DNA from: JAIBBG01 sp040381475
GTDB lineage: Bacteria; Bacteroidota; Bacteroidia; Flavobacteriales_D; Sanyastnellaceae
Direction of reading: 5' to 3'
Assembly (NCBI GenBank): GCA_040381475.1
Contig: JBEIHH010000006.1
Coordinates: 14,045 to 78,044 of the forward strand
DNA length: 64,000 nucleotides
The position numbers were made by a program, and so were the translations under genes. Within the stretch, counting starts at the first letter, position 1. Each line of letters opens with the position of its first letter. Shown piece by piece: positions 25,350 through 34,888 of this stretch. The notes under the pieces were generated by a model. The model was given only the letters and a program-made list of their open reading frames with translations, made no database searches and was not told the DNA's origin.

Positions 25350-27158
25350 ATGTTGCTATTCCTCCATGTGCCATCAAAGCAAGTTTTGGCTCAATCGGAA
25401 TATACCTGCGAAGTGATAGGGGGTGCAGAACAGATGCTGCTCACTTTAGGTAACAATCCAGAGTGTGGAAATTATTTGAATTATATTCCCGATGCGCACA
25501 CTCAAATCATTTACGTGAAGGTCAACTTTCATTTCATTGCAAAAGAGGATCCATTCAACCCCATGAATTACACTGCCACATGGGATGGTGTAGATCCGGA
25601 TAACAACTACACCGGATATGATTTCGCGGAAGCAACGATAAACATGGCCAATATCAGACTATCATCCAATTGGCAAATGAACCTATTGCCAGGAAATACA
25701 ACTCCGGTTATTGATAGAAAATATCGATTTTTACTTTCAGGTGTTCATTTTTGGGAGAGTGACCAATATTGGGGTAGCCTAAACTCGAGTGCTTTAATGA
25801 ACAATTTCGCAGTAAATGTCGGCGAAGAGATCAATGTGTTTTTCCAAAGTCATCCATTAAATGGTTCTGGTATTAATGGAGGCCTGGCTAATACATCCGG
25901 CAATCGCTTCAACATTATCAGAGGATGTTGGAATGCATACGCTGAATTTGGTGACCCGAATTATTGGATCTCCGCCTATTCTATTATGCATGAAATAGGC
26001 CATAACTTTACCTTGTTGCATACGATGTTAACGGATGGTGGCGCTTGCTGTCAAAATTGTGATGATGGTTTTACGGATACACCAACGCGGAGCCAAATAC
26101 TGGCCATGGGCCTCCCGGAACCCTGTTGTCCTTCGGCATTTACTTCGCCCACTTGCAGTAACAACTTAATGGACTATTCAACCGAGGATGCCCTAACACC
26201 TCAACAACTCGGAAAGGCTCATTATACACTAACACATGGCATGCTTGCCTACATCGAAAAAGACTATTGCGAAAAAAACCCGTTACTGAATGAAACAATT
26301 GCAAGCAGTGAGAATCTAAATTGGAACAATGCAAGGATTTTCAGAGGCGATTTGATATTGGAACCCGGCGCAAAACTGACGATCAGATGTGATGTCTTTA
26401 TGCCGCATGGTGGGAAAATCATTGTAAAGCCCGGCGCTAAGTTGACCATTGATGGTGGCCGTGTGACACACTTATGCGACCAGCTTTGGGGCGGAATTGA
26501 GGTATGGGGTAATAGCATTGAGGATCAAACACCGCAAACAAACCAGGGACAAGTTATCATCAAGAATCTTGGTACCGTAGAATGGGCTGAAAGTGGAATT
26601 AACGCTATACGGGTGCTTGATGACGGCACATACGATTGGAGTAAGACAGGTGGAATAATTCAATGCTCCAATGCGAATTTCCTAAACAACACACGTGCCG
26701 TATCCTTTATGACCTACAACAACTTCAATTCTACCGGCCAACTGGCCAACCGTTCTTATTTTAGAAATTGCCATTTTGAGATAACGGACGTATCTCGATT
26801 TCCCGAACAAGCACACGATTGTTTCATATCCATGTGGGGTGTAAATGGAGTCAAGATCTATGGATGTGATTTTAAAAATTCAGCACCAGATATTACTATA
26901 GCGCAAAGGGGCAACGGGTTGAATACAGGGAAGTCAACATTTAAAGTGGGTGACTATTGCGATGCCTCTATTCCCAATGGCACCAATTGTCCTACAAATA
27001 ATTTGATCAGAAGCAGATTCGAAAATCTCAATTATGGAATTCGTTCGGGCGGCATCAATTCTGCCATGCTGTTGTCAGTTGAACACGCCCAATTCATCAA
27101 CAATCGAGGTGGCATTTTTTTTGTCTGGTTTCGGCAAATCGCAAATCATCAAAAATGA
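25350..27158 (+). CDS. Secreted metalloprotease/beta-helix protein, N-terminal part of a frameshifted gene
   Basis: A 602-codon frame. The hydrophobic start MLLFLHVPSKQVLA looks like a signal peptide without its basic N-region, which is encoded just upstream but cut off by the C10 tract. HEIGHNFTLLHT (around residue 215) is the zinc site of an M43/M12-like metalloprotease. From about residue 330, EPGAKLTIRCDVFMP and KPGAKLTIDGG start a right-handed parallel beta-helix, the fold of many Bacteroidota surface proteins. After codon 589 a T8 tract throws the frame off and the last 13 residues (FFVWFRQIANHQK) are unrelated. The downstream frame continues the beta-helix and supplies the T9SS tail. 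With one T fewer the two parts would form a protein of about 1174 residues. Confidence 0.8.
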   Translation: MLLFLHVPSKQVLAQSEYTCEVIGGAEQMLLTLGNNPECGNYLNYIPDAHTQIIYVKVNFHFIAKEDPFNPMNYTATWDGVDPDNNYTGYDFAEATINMANIRLSSNWQMNLLPGNTTPVIDRKYRFLLSGVHFWESDQYWGSLNSSALMNNFAVNVGEEINVFFQSHPLNGSGINGGLANTSGNRFNIIRGCWNAYAEFGDPNYWISAYSIMHEIGHNFTLLHTMLTDGGACCQNCDDGFTDTPTRSQILAMGLPEPCCPSAFTSPTCSNNLMDYSTEDALTPQQLGKAHYTLTHGMLAYIEKDYCEKNPLLNETIASSENLNWNNARIFRGDLILEPGAKLTIRCDVFMPHGGKIIVKPGAKLTIDGGRVTHLCDQLWGGIEVWGNSIEDQTPQTNQGQVIIKNLGTVEWAESGINAIRVLDDGTYDWSKTGGIIQCSNANFLNNTRAVSFMTYNNFNSTGQLANRSYFRNCHFEITDVSRFPEQAHDCFISMWGVNGVKIYGCDFKNSAPDITIAQRGNGLNTGKSTFKVGDYCDASIPNGTNCPTNNLIRSRFENLNYGIRSGGINSAMLLSVEHAQFINNRGGIFFVWFRQIANHQK

Positions 27159-28875
27159 TTTTGATTGGGTGGAAATAGTGGAAGAGAATCAAGAACAAAC
27201 CTTTGGTGTGTATTTACAAGAATGTGTTGGATATGAAGTGGAAGAAAACTTCTTCGATGCACACGATGGTGAAGAAACATATGGTATTGCCGTAAATAAC
27301 TCAGGCCAGTACTCCACACTTATCTATCGCAACACGTTTCACCGATGCAAAGCGGCCTCCATGGTATATGGCCTCAACAGGGTATTGACAGGTACTTCTG
27401 ACGACCATCCCGGCCTTGAGTGGAGTTGCAATATTTATGGTGAAAATGGCAATGATGCAAGTATGAATTACTATGGCATAGGACTTTGGAACAATGCTTC
27501 CCATGCGAGTTTCCAAGGTGTATTGTCGCAAGAGGGTGCGGCGGGAAATTTATTCTACCCTGAATGCAACCCTGGCAATGGCATAGATGCCGAAGAAAGA
27601 GAATTGAAACTTTTGGAACAAGAACAACCCTCGTATTACAACTATATCCATACTCCGAATAACACGACAGAACCACTTTGCAGAACTTTTGGAATAGGGT
27701 TGTTGAATAATGGTGTAGACGGATGGGTCTTTGGAATGCCTGGTGTTTGCAACAAAAACATCAGCACCGAGAAACCACCCACACTTCATGCTCCTCTGGT
27801 GCTGTTCAACCACAATATTTATAACCAACTTCAGCCTGCCTATGATGGCTACGTGAACAATGGCAGTGGAGAAAGTTTGTCGTTACTGATAAGGGATCAA
27901 TCCAAAACGAGCATTGAAGTGCGCAACGCCCTCATGGACGCTGCACCACGTGTGGCCGATCAATTGCTGATAGATGCATTACACCGAACACCCGCCATGG
28001 ATGGGTGGCACATGGCGCAAGCCTTGTTGGCCAATTCACCATTACAAGATGCAGTGCTGGCTGATTTGGAGCAGACCAATTATTTAGAGTACTACAAAAT
28101 ACTGGTGAACAACAACCAGCCAGGCGGCCTTTCCACCCGCACTTTGATGGCCATGGATGCCACACACTACCGCTCAGAGCAAGACAATGCCAAGGACGAT
28201 TTGATACGAAGCTATGCTGGCGACTATGAAGAAACTACCTATTGGCCCGAATTGACCCAGGCAACCGTGGACTTCAACTATTGCATACAACCTTGGGAAA
28301 AGGCGACCATAGAATTGGAGAAAGGTGATTATGCTGCAGCTTCTATTACTTTGGCCAGTTGCAGCGAGGACCCTGCCCGCTGTGAAATGCTTGCACTGGA
28401 CTTGGAAATGCATCAAAATGGTATGGCGGGCAATGGACTTATGCCTGCTATACGAAGTGGACTGGCCAATATTGCAGCCGATCCCGAGAATATGATGCAT
28501 GCCACTGGAAGTGTGCTGTTAGAATTTTGGGGAGGCGCGCCCTATGAAGAGTTCTTGGCATTGCCCGAGGGTGCACAGCTCAGATCTCAACGTATCAAAG
28601 GCAACAATGATGTGGTCGAAATTCAAACCATCAATGCGTTTCCCAATCCTGCAAATGACATCTTGCGCATTACTTGTATTTTGCCCAATGAAGCCGAATC
28701 AGCTACTTTCTCTATTTACAATCCGCAAGGACAATTAATTGAAACACTCGATGCACGCCAAACCAATGGTATTTTTGAATTGAATACCAAAAGTTGGGTG
28801 GCAGGATTCTATTCTGTTGAACTGATTGCAGATGGTATCAAGTTAGGAAAAACTTCAATTGCTATTGTACATTAA
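27034..28875 (+). CDS. C-terminal part of the frameshifted protease/beta-helix gene, with T9SS tail
   Basis: An open frame whose first 29 or so codons (to about 27122) are out-of-frame reading of the upstream part; real coding begins after the T8 tract with LSGFGKSQIIKNDFDW. It completes the beta-helix (to about residue 230 of this frame), continues with a helical region of unknown role (about 270-500, LMDAAPRVADQLLIDALHR and similar) and ends with a type A sorting domain: AFPNPANDILRI and SWVAGFYSVELIADGIKLGK. There is no signal peptide, so on its own this product would not be exported. The ATG at 27034 is formal only. It is best read as the second half of one gene. Confidence 0.75.
   Translation: MEFVRAASILPCCCQLNTPNSSTIEVAFFLSGFGKSQIIKNDFDWVEIVEENQEQTFGVYLQECVGYEVEENFFDAHDGEETYGIAVNNSGQYSTLIYRNTFHRCKAASMVYGLNRVLTGTSDDHPGLEWSCNIYGENGNDASMNYYGIGLWNNASHASFQGVLSQEGAAGNLFYPECNPGNGIDAEERELKLLEQEQPSYYNYIHTPNNTTEPLCRTFGIGLLNNGVDGWVFGMPGVCNKNISTEKPPTLHAPLVLFNHNIYNQLQPAYDGYVNNGSGESLSLLIRDQSKTSIEVRNALMDAAPRVADQLLIDALHRTPAMDGWHMAQALLANSPLQDAVLADLEQTNYLEYYKILVNNNQPGGLSTRTLMAMDATHYRSEQDNAKDDLIRSYAGDYEETTYWPELTQATVDFNYCIQPWEKATIELEKGDYAAASITLASCSEDPARCEMLALDLEMHQNGMAGNGLMPAIRSGLANIAADPENMMHATGSVLLEFWGGAPYEEFLALPEGAQLRSQRIKGNNDVVEIQTINAFPNPANDILRITCILPNEAESATFSIYNPQGQLIETLDARQTNGIFELNTKSWVAGFYSVELIADGIKLGKTSIAIVH
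27115..27122 (+). repeat. T8 homopolymer at the frameshift point
   Basis: Eight T residues inside the beta-helix coding region. The frame before it reads GGIFFVWF and then ends within 10 codons; with seven T it reads GGIFLSGFGKSQIIKN and stays open to 28875. This is a site where polymerase slippage, replication slippage or a base-calling error would each explain the break. Confidence 0.85.
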
Positions 28876-28887
28876 TATTCTCAAATC

Positions 28888-28924
28888 AACCATCCCGATA
28901 ATTCTAATCGGGATGGTTTTATTC
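28888..28924 (+). terminator. Rho-independent terminator
   Basis: AACCATCCCGAT pairs with ATCGGGATGGTT around a seven-base loop and is followed by TTATTCTTTT, 12 bases after the stop of the frameshifted protease gene. Confidence 0.88.
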
Positions 28925-28933
28925 TTTTGAAGG

Positions 28934-30490
28934 ATGAAACAGATATTGATTTTTATAGCAATTTCTCTGATTGCTTTTACTTGCCACTGCCAACAATTTG
29001 AATTGTTGTATGATCATTATGGATTTTCAAATGATGGTGGAGCAATAAGTAGAGTGGATAGTGGTTTTTTTACTACCCACCTTGCTTCATATCCAATTCT
29101 GGGCTTTACAACTCTTATTGCGTATTTTGACGATCAAGGCATTTTGCTTTGGGACACCTCGCTCACGAGTAGTACAGAGGAATTTTCACAATCCAATTGG
29201 AATACAAACATTCTTGATACCCAAAATGAACAAGAGAAATGGGTTATTGGGAATTACGCGTCACAAGGCGAAAATGGAAATCTACCTTTTCTTCAAAAGT
29301 TTAATGTCAATGGAACTGCCATGGAACTGATCATTTTAGACACCTTGGCAACACAAAGTCCATATACATATGGAGGAATTGTTAACGATCTTGGAATATT
29401 TATCATGTGTAGGAACTCGGCCAATAACAAATTAATGATAATCCATTGCAACTCGGAAGGTGAATACTTGGAACATTATGAATATGACACGGACTTATTA
29501 TTTCATGCGCAATGCATCGTTGATGTTGGGGATGGATTTATTGTGGGTGGCTGGAATTATGCCAATCAAACCGACGCCAATAATAATGACGCACAACAAT
29601 ACATCCGAAAATTCAGCTACGATGGCGAAAGTCAATGGACAAATACCCTGGCTTATGGCGACAACGGCAACTATGGCGCTGTTGGTATTGTGGCATTGGA
29701 TAATGGTAATTATTTATTCGGTGGTACGAAACTCATAGACAACATAAGCACTCAGCCACTTATAGGCGAGCTGGATGCGACTACGGGCGACACCCTTTGG
29801 ACAAAACTCTTTTTTGACGGAGAGGTAGAGTATGATCCCAACAATCTTTCGACATTTAATTCAATCAATCGCTTACACGGGTTTAAGAAACTTGCCGATG
29901 GTGGCTTTTTGGGTGTTGGCGAATGTCGGCATGATATAATTCCCGATTCAGCCTTCGGCCCTTTAGACAATGCGGCACTTATGATGAAATTGGACTCAGA
30001 ATACAACCTCCTTTGGAAAAGAATATTTGTACCCGAAGGTTATGCAGAACTTGATGCTTCTCCTGCACAATGTCAATTGAACGATTTTGTGGAGAATGAA
30101 GACGGCTCGATAACTGCTCTGGGAAGGGTTTACATGTACACCGGATCCGGCCCGCAGGGCGGCTATATCCAAGATTCTTATATCATCCGTGTGGATAGCT
30201 TTGGCTGCCTTATCGATGGCTGTGAAGTGGGTATGGTGGAACATGAAACTAATCAACTGTTATCGGTCTATCCAAACCCAACTGCCAAAGCAGTAACCAT
30301 AGAGTTTCCCTATTTCGATGATTGGCGTGCGGCTATATTCAATGCAAATGGCCAGCTCGTATATCAAACCCAGATTGAAAACAAAATCAAAACCACAATT
30401 GATTTGCAGGGTTTACCTTCGGGTTTTTACATGTTGAGGTGTTTTAGTGGCCATCAAGCTGACTTCACACACGCAATAATAAAACAATAA
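28934..30490 (+). CDS. Secreted T9SS cargo with propeller-like repeats
   Basis: A 518-residue protein with the signal peptide MKQILIFIAISLIAFTCHC. The central 400 residues contain recurring GGF/GGW-type strands (DGFIVGGWNYANQTDA, NYLFGGTKLIDN, DGGFLGVGECRHD), suggesting a beta-propeller of unknown ligand. The C-terminus has LSVYPNPTAKAVTIEFP and LPSGFYMLRCF, a type A sorting domain. It follows the frameshifted protease after a terminator and probably has its own promoter within 15 bases or is read through. I do not recognise a specific family for the central region. Confidence 0.78.
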   Translation: MKQILIFIAISLIAFTCHCQQFELLYDHYGFSNDGGAISRVDSGFFTTHLASYPILGFTTLIAYFDDQGILLWDTSLTSSTEEFSQSNWNTNILDTQNEQEKWVIGNYASQGENGNLPFLQKFNVNGTAMELIILDTLATQSPYTYGGIVNDLGIFIMCRNSANNKLMIIHCNSEGEYLEHYEYDTDLLFHAQCIVDVGDGFIVGGWNYANQTDANNNDAQQYIRKFSYDGESQWTNTLAYGDNGNYGAVGIVALDNGNYLFGGTKLIDNISTQPLIGELDATTGDTLWTKLFFDGEVEYDPNNLSTFNSINRLHGFKKLADGGFLGVGECRHDIIPDSAFGPLDNAALMMKLDSEYNLLWKRIFVPEGYAELDASPAQCQLNDFVENEDGSITALGRVYMYTGSGPQGGYIQDSYIIRVDSFGCLIDGCEVGMVEHETNQLLSVYPNPTAKAVTIEFPYFDDWRAAIFNANGQLVYQTQIENKIKTTIDLQGLPSGFYMLRCFSGHQADFTHAIIKQ

Positions 30491-30585
30491 CAATTTGAAA
30501 ATGTTTGCTTTGATGGGCAAAAAGAAACTTGTTGAATAACAGCAAGAGACGAACACAACCAACTTTCCGTTGTTTCTTTGCACAC

Positions 30586-32514
30586 ATGAATTCCGACTTG
30601 TTGTACTGTAACAGCCTCTATGAATACCAGCGATTTCGCACCCGTGAAGTGAAAATCGGTGAGGTAATCTTTGGTGGTGATCAACCAATCAGGCTGCAAA
30701 GCATGACCACCACTGATACGATGAATACCGAGGCAACTGTGGCGCAAAGCATCCGCATGATCGAGGCGGGATGCGAACTGGTCCGCATCACAGCCCCCAG
30801 CAAAAAGGAGGCTGAAAATCTTGCTGAAATCAAAAAAGCGCTGCGCGAAAAAGGCTATGGAACACCCATTGTAGCTGACATCCATTTCACGCCCAACGCA
30901 GCTGAAATCGCGGCAGGTATTGTAGAAAAAGTACGCGTGAATCCGGGGAATTATGCAGACAAGAAGAAATTCGAAGAAATAGATTACACCGATGAAAGCT
31001 ATTTATCCGAACTTGAACGAATCCGCGAACGATTTACACCATTGGTTTTGCTCTGTAAAAAAAATGGCACTGCCATGCGCATCGGCACCAACCACGGTTC
31101 GCTGAGCGACCGTATTCTTTCACGTTACGGTGACACACCGCTTGGTATGGTGGAAAGCGCCATGGAATTTATCCGGATTTGTCGCGACAACGACTTTCAC
31201 GATCTGGTAATATCCATGAAAGCCAGCAACGCGCAGGTGATGGTGCAAGCTTATCGTTTGCTTGTCCACCACATGATGCGCGATGGCATGAATTACCCGC
31301 TGCACCTCGGCGTGACCGAAGCCGGTGATGGTGAAGATGGCCGGATCAAAAGCGCGGTTGGTATCGGAACCTTACTTGAAGATGGTCTTGGCGACACGAT
31401 ACGTGTATCTCTTACCGAAGAACCTGAGGCCGAAATTCCTGTAGCAAAAGCCCTTGCGGAAAGATACAACAAAAGGCCCGGACATGCGGCTATTGCCGAA
31501 GTTCCGGTGATGATCAATCCTTTCGAACATGAAAGGCGCCATGCTAGAACTGCATTGAATATCGGTGGTAAAAATGTGCCGCGTGTTATCAATGACTTTT
31601 CGCAGCGGAGTGAAATAACTGCTGCCAGTCTTTTTGCCGTTGGATGCAATTACTCCGTTCCACTGGATAAATGGAATCTCACAGACATGGCCTGTGATTA
31701 TATCTATTGCGGAACCAATAAAGTTGATTTTGAAATTCCCGGAACCCTGGGGCTGATATTCGATTACAATACATGGGTGCATTTGGAAAACAAAGTGCGC
31801 TGCTATCCATTGATTCAACATCACGAGCTAAAGCATGCTTCAATTGAAGATTTGTGTTTTATTGAAGCCAACATTGAAGATCTGACTGCAGATTTTATTG
31901 AAAAGCTTCAATTACTCAAACATGCTGTAATTCTGCTCAATACAAGCAATGAGCATGGTATGGCTGAGCAGCGTGCAGCTTTCTTTAAGCTCATGCAGGC
32001 AGGCTGCGATATTCCTGTTGTTGTAAAGCGCCAATATCATGGATTAACTGAAGACCAGTTCATGCTTTATTCAGCAACCGATCTTGGTGCATTGCTCATT
32101 GACGGGCTGGGCGATGGCATAATGATAAGTGCACCGGAAATACCCATGCAGCGCATCAACTCAACTGCATTCGGAATCCTGCAGGCGACACGCACACGCA
32201 TTTCCAAAACAGAATACATCTCTTGCCCAAGTTGCGGCCGAACACTTTTTGACTTACAGGAAACCACGGCAAAAATCAGGTCACGCACTTCACATCTGAA
32301 GGGTGTCAAAATCGGAATCATGGGTTGTATTGTCAATGGTCCGGGCGAAATGGCCGATGCAGATTACGGTTATGTGGGCACAGGTCCGGGAAAAATCACA
32401 CTCTACAAAGAAAAAAACGTAGTAAAAAAGAACGTGCCTGAAGATAAAGCAGTGGATGAACTCATTTCGCTCATCAAAGAAGGTGGTGATTGGGTTGATG
32501 AATTACAACACTGA
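30586..32514 (+). CDS. ispG: 4-hydroxy-3-methylbut-2-enyl diphosphate synthase, long form
   Basis: A 642-residue iron-sulfur enzyme making HMBPP from MEcPP in the non-mevalonate isoprenoid pathway. The N-terminal TIM barrel begins QPIRLQSMTTTDTMNTEAT; the cluster-binding end has SCPSCGRT and GIMGCIVNGPGEMADADYG. Compared with the 370-residue E. coli enzyme, there is an insertion of about 250 residues between these halves, as in plants, Chlamydiae and Bacteroidota. The ATG at 30586 fits family members; a TTTCTTTG element ends five bases before it. Confidence 0.96.
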   Translation: MNSDLLYCNSLYEYQRFRTREVKIGEVIFGGDQPIRLQSMTTTDTMNTEATVAQSIRMIEAGCELVRITAPSKKEAENLAEIKKALREKGYGTPIVADIHFTPNAAEIAAGIVEKVRVNPGNYADKKKFEEIDYTDESYLSELERIRERFTPLVLLCKKNGTAMRIGTNHGSLSDRILSRYGDTPLGMVESAMEFIRICRDNDFHDLVISMKASNAQVMVQAYRLLVHHMMRDGMNYPLHLGVTEAGDGEDGRIKSAVGIGTLLEDGLGDTIRVSLTEEPEAEIPVAKALAERYNKRPGHAAIAEVPVMINPFEHERRHARTALNIGGKNVPRVINDFSQRSEITAASLFAVGCNYSVPLDKWNLTDMACDYIYCGTNKVDFEIPGTLGLIFDYNTWVHLENKVRCYPLIQHHELKHASIEDLCFIEANIEDLTADFIEKLQLLKHAVILLNTSNEHGMAEQRAAFFKLMQAGCDIPVVVKRQYHGLTEDQFMLYSATDLGALLIDGLGDGIMISAPEIPMQRINSTAFGILQATRTRISKTEYISCPSCGRTLFDLQETTAKIRSRTSHLKGVKIGIMGCIVNGPGEMADADYGYVGTGPGKITLYKEKNVVKKNVPEDKAVDELISLIKEGGDWVDELQH

Positions 32515-32599
32515 AAAGCATAGGCTCAATCTTTCTTAGTTCAAACTGCTGAACTCATTTCATTCATGTACCCATCAATCCCTGATTGGGTTGAGAGTT

Positions 32600-34123
32600 T
32601 TAATGCCTGAAATGCCTTGTCCCTGTCATGTACATCGCAACATTATTTGCGTTGCAATAATCGACTGACAACTGATCTTTGATGGAGCCTCCGGGCTGTA
32701 CTACTGCGTTCACACCCGCTTTGTGAGCAATTTCGACACAATCCGGAAAAGGAAAAAACGCATCACTGGCCATGACGGCACCATTCAAATCAAATCCGAA
32801 AGACCCTGCCTTTTCAATCGCCTGACGAAGAGCATCTACTCTTGATGTCTGACCAGTTCCACTTGCGCACAATTGACCATTTTTCACTAGTACAATGGTA
32901 TTGCTCTTGGTATGCTTCACAAGTTTATTGGCGAACACCAGGTCATTCAACTGTTCCGATGTAGCAGCATTTTGAGTTGCAAGTTTGAAATCAGCTATGT
33001 TTTCTGATTTCAAATCTTTGTCCTGATACAAATACCCATTCAGCAAGGTCCTGACCTGAGAATTTCCGGTATCTACGTTTTTCCTGCGAAGCAGAATACG
33101 GTTTGCTTTCTCTTTCAACAAATCAACTGCCGTCGTTTCAAACTCAGGTGCAATGATCACTTCGCAGAACAAGGCATGGATTTTTTCTGCTGTGGCTAAA
33201 TCAATTTTTCTATTGGCAATCAGAATTCCGCCGAAAGCGGAAACAGAATCACATGCCAGGGCTGCCGCATATGCCTCGGCCAATGTTGCGCGACTGGCAA
33301 TACCACATGCATTGTTGTGTTTGAGTATGGCGAATGTCGGCTCATTCTGAGTGAATTCATCAATGAGAGCAACTGCCGCATCCACATCCAGAAGATTGTT
33401 GTAAGAAAGTTCCTTGCCATTTAGCTTGTCGAACATCGCATCCAGTTGGCCATAAAATACACCACGCTGATGTGGGTTTTCTCCGTATCGAAGCACTTGA
33501 TGTTCCATCTCAGAAATCTTCAGCGCTCCTGTTTCTTCACCCAAAAAATATGAATAGATTTTTGAATCATAATGTGAGGACACATTAAAAGCCTCTCTCG
33601 CAAACATCTTGCGTTGCTCAACAGACGTTTCACCACCTTGTGAATTCAGCATATCAAGAAGAGCACCATAATATTTTACCGAAGGTATGATCACCACGTC
33701 GGTGTAGTTTTTTGCTGCTCCTCTGATCAGCGATATTCCGCCAATGTCAATCTTTTCGATAATGTCATCATGTGAGGCACCATCTGCAACCGTTTTTTCG
33801 AAAGGATAAAGATCAACGATCACACAATCTATGTGTGGGATATCAAACTCAGCAACCTGTGCCATATCACCGGCATCATCTCGCCTGTTAAGGATTCCAC
33901 CAAAAACTTTAGGATGAAGTGTTTTAACTCTTCCTCCCAAAATACTCGGATAACCTGTTAGATCTTCCACTGCGATTACAGGCAAACCCATATCACGGAT
34001 AAACTTCTCTGTTCCACCGGTGCTGTAAATAGTAATACCCAGTTCGTACATTTTACGCACGATGGGCTCTAGTCCGGTCTTATCAAAAACAGAAATTAAA
34101 GCCGATGATATTTTGCGGTTCAT
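32600..34123 (-). CDS. purH: Bifunctional AICAR transformylase/IMP cyclohydrolase
   Basis: A 507-residue enzyme for the last two steps of IMP synthesis. The N-terminal cyclohydrolase domain begins ALISVFDKTGLEPIVRKM and contains YSTGGTEKFI and KTLHPKVFGGIL. The transformylase part has AILKHNNACGIA (catalytic Lys-His) and SAFGGILIANR, and ends MYMTGTRHFRH. All the expected catalytic motifs are present. The ATG at 34123 fits the family; a TACTTTTG -7 box lies at 34145-34152. The gene is convergent with ispG. Confidence 0.97.
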   Translation of the reverse strand: MNRKISSALISVFDKTGLEPIVRKMYELGITIYSTGGTEKFIRDMGLPVIAVEDLTGYPSILGGRVKTLHPKVFGGILNRRDDAGDMAQVAEFDIPHIDCVIVDLYPFEKTVADGASHDDIIEKIDIGGISLIRGAAKNYTDVVIIPSVKYYGALLDMLNSQGGETSVEQRKMFAREAFNVSSHYDSKIYSYFLGEETGALKISEMEHQVLRYGENPHQRGVFYGQLDAMFDKLNGKELSYNNLLDVDAAVALIDEFTQNEPTFAILKHNNACGIASRATLAEAYAAALACDSVSAFGGILIANRKIDLATAEKIHALFCEVIIAPEFETTAVDLLKEKANRILLRRKNVDTGNSQVRTLLNGYLYQDKDLKSENIADFKLATQNAATSEQLNDLVFANKLVKHTKSNTIVLVKNGQLCASGTGQTSRVDALRQAIEKAGSFGFDLNGAVMASDAFFPFPDCVEIAHKAGVNAVVQPGGSIKDQLSVDYCNANNVAMYMTGTRHFRH

Positions 34124-34144
34124 TTGAGGTAACTTTTGAGGCCG

Positions 34145-34152
34145 CAAAAGTA
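34145..34152 (-). promoter_or_regulatory. -7 box of purH
   Basis: TACTTTTG on the minus strand, 22 bases upstream of the purH ATG, an exact TAnnTTTG match. It separates purH transcription from the upstream VTC operon. Confidence 0.5.
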
Positions 34153-34168
34153 AGGGGTTCAACAGAAA

Positions 34169-34888
34169 TTAGTCATTTCCGGTAGAAGGTTCGACCTCAT
34201 TCTCATCCTTCTTTTTCTTCTTCTTGAGATCGATCTCCCTGGTATATGACAACAAAATGACATAATCCAACTCCTGTGGTGATGCAATAATGTTCTTTTG
34301 AATTAAATAGCCTACCTCAATAAAATTGCGTTTGTTTATTTTTCTTTCGACCGAAGCTGTCCAGCGCCAATCGCTCATTTCCAGAGTTTCGACTCTCCCC
34401 TCCTGATGAAAAAGCTCGAAAGTCGTTGAGAAATTGGTTTTTTTGACTCTTGTGTACTTCACACCGATTTTATTTCGCCATGTAGATTTGAAATCAACAT
34501 CTGTTTCTGCTCTGTTTGGGGAGGAAGACAATTGCCACCGCGATTGAAGTGAGAAAACAAAAACTTCTGTTTTGTATCGCGATCCGAGCCCAAGTTGTAA
34601 TCGTCTTCTGGTCTCAAAATATTCGCCCGTGTTGGCCTGCCCACCGCGCCAGGTCGCAGTGGCATAAAGATACTTATGGATTTTGTATTGGGCTCCGTAA
34701 TCAATAAATGCGCGGGTAACCTGACTGATGTTTTCATTCAATCGAATCTCCGGTGAGATGCCTATTGAAAGTTTTTTGTTGATTTCGCTTTGTAAGGAAA
34801 ATGAAGCCCACAAACCGGCATCACGGTATTGACCAAAACAAAAAGTACTGCCAAACAGAAATATCAGCAGCAGTTTACTCCGTGTCAT
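34169..34888 (-). CDS. DUF2490 outer-membrane beta-barrel protein
   Basis: A 239-residue exported protein. The signal peptide MTRSKLLLIFLFGSTFCFG is followed by RDAGLWASFSLQSEINKKLS, the typical opening of DUF2490, and by alternating strands (ATWRGG, RRRLQLGLGSRYK, SLQSRWQLSSS) that suggest a 10-12 stranded outer-membrane barrel. The tail is a run of six lysines and acidic residues (KKKKKKDENEVE) that would face the periplasm or be disordered. It is the last gene of a coupled four-gene operon with a VTC-domain protein. The ATG at 34888 overlaps the previous stop by 14 bases. The family has no known function. Confidence 0.82.
   Translation of the reverse strand: MTRSKLLLIFLFGSTFCFGQYRDAGLWASFSLQSEINKKLSIGISPEIRLNENISQVTRAFIDYGAQYKIHKYLYATATWRGGQANTGEYFETRRRLQLGLGSRYKTEVFVFSLQSRWQLSSSPNRAETDVDFKSTWRNKIGVKYTRVKKTNFSTTFELFHQEGRVETLEMSDWRWTASVERKINKRNFIEVGYLIQKNIIASPQELDYVILLSYTREIDLKKKKKKDENEVEPSTGND

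Noticed and set aside
30491..30585. N-terminal extension of ispG to 30529
   Set aside because: The extra 19 residues are not like the family, and the ATG at 30586 follows a -7-like box.
34210..34235. Short A/T-rich tract in the DUF2490 gene resembling a repeat
   Set aside because: It encodes a run of lysines at the protein's C-terminus; codons are mixed and it is explained by coding.
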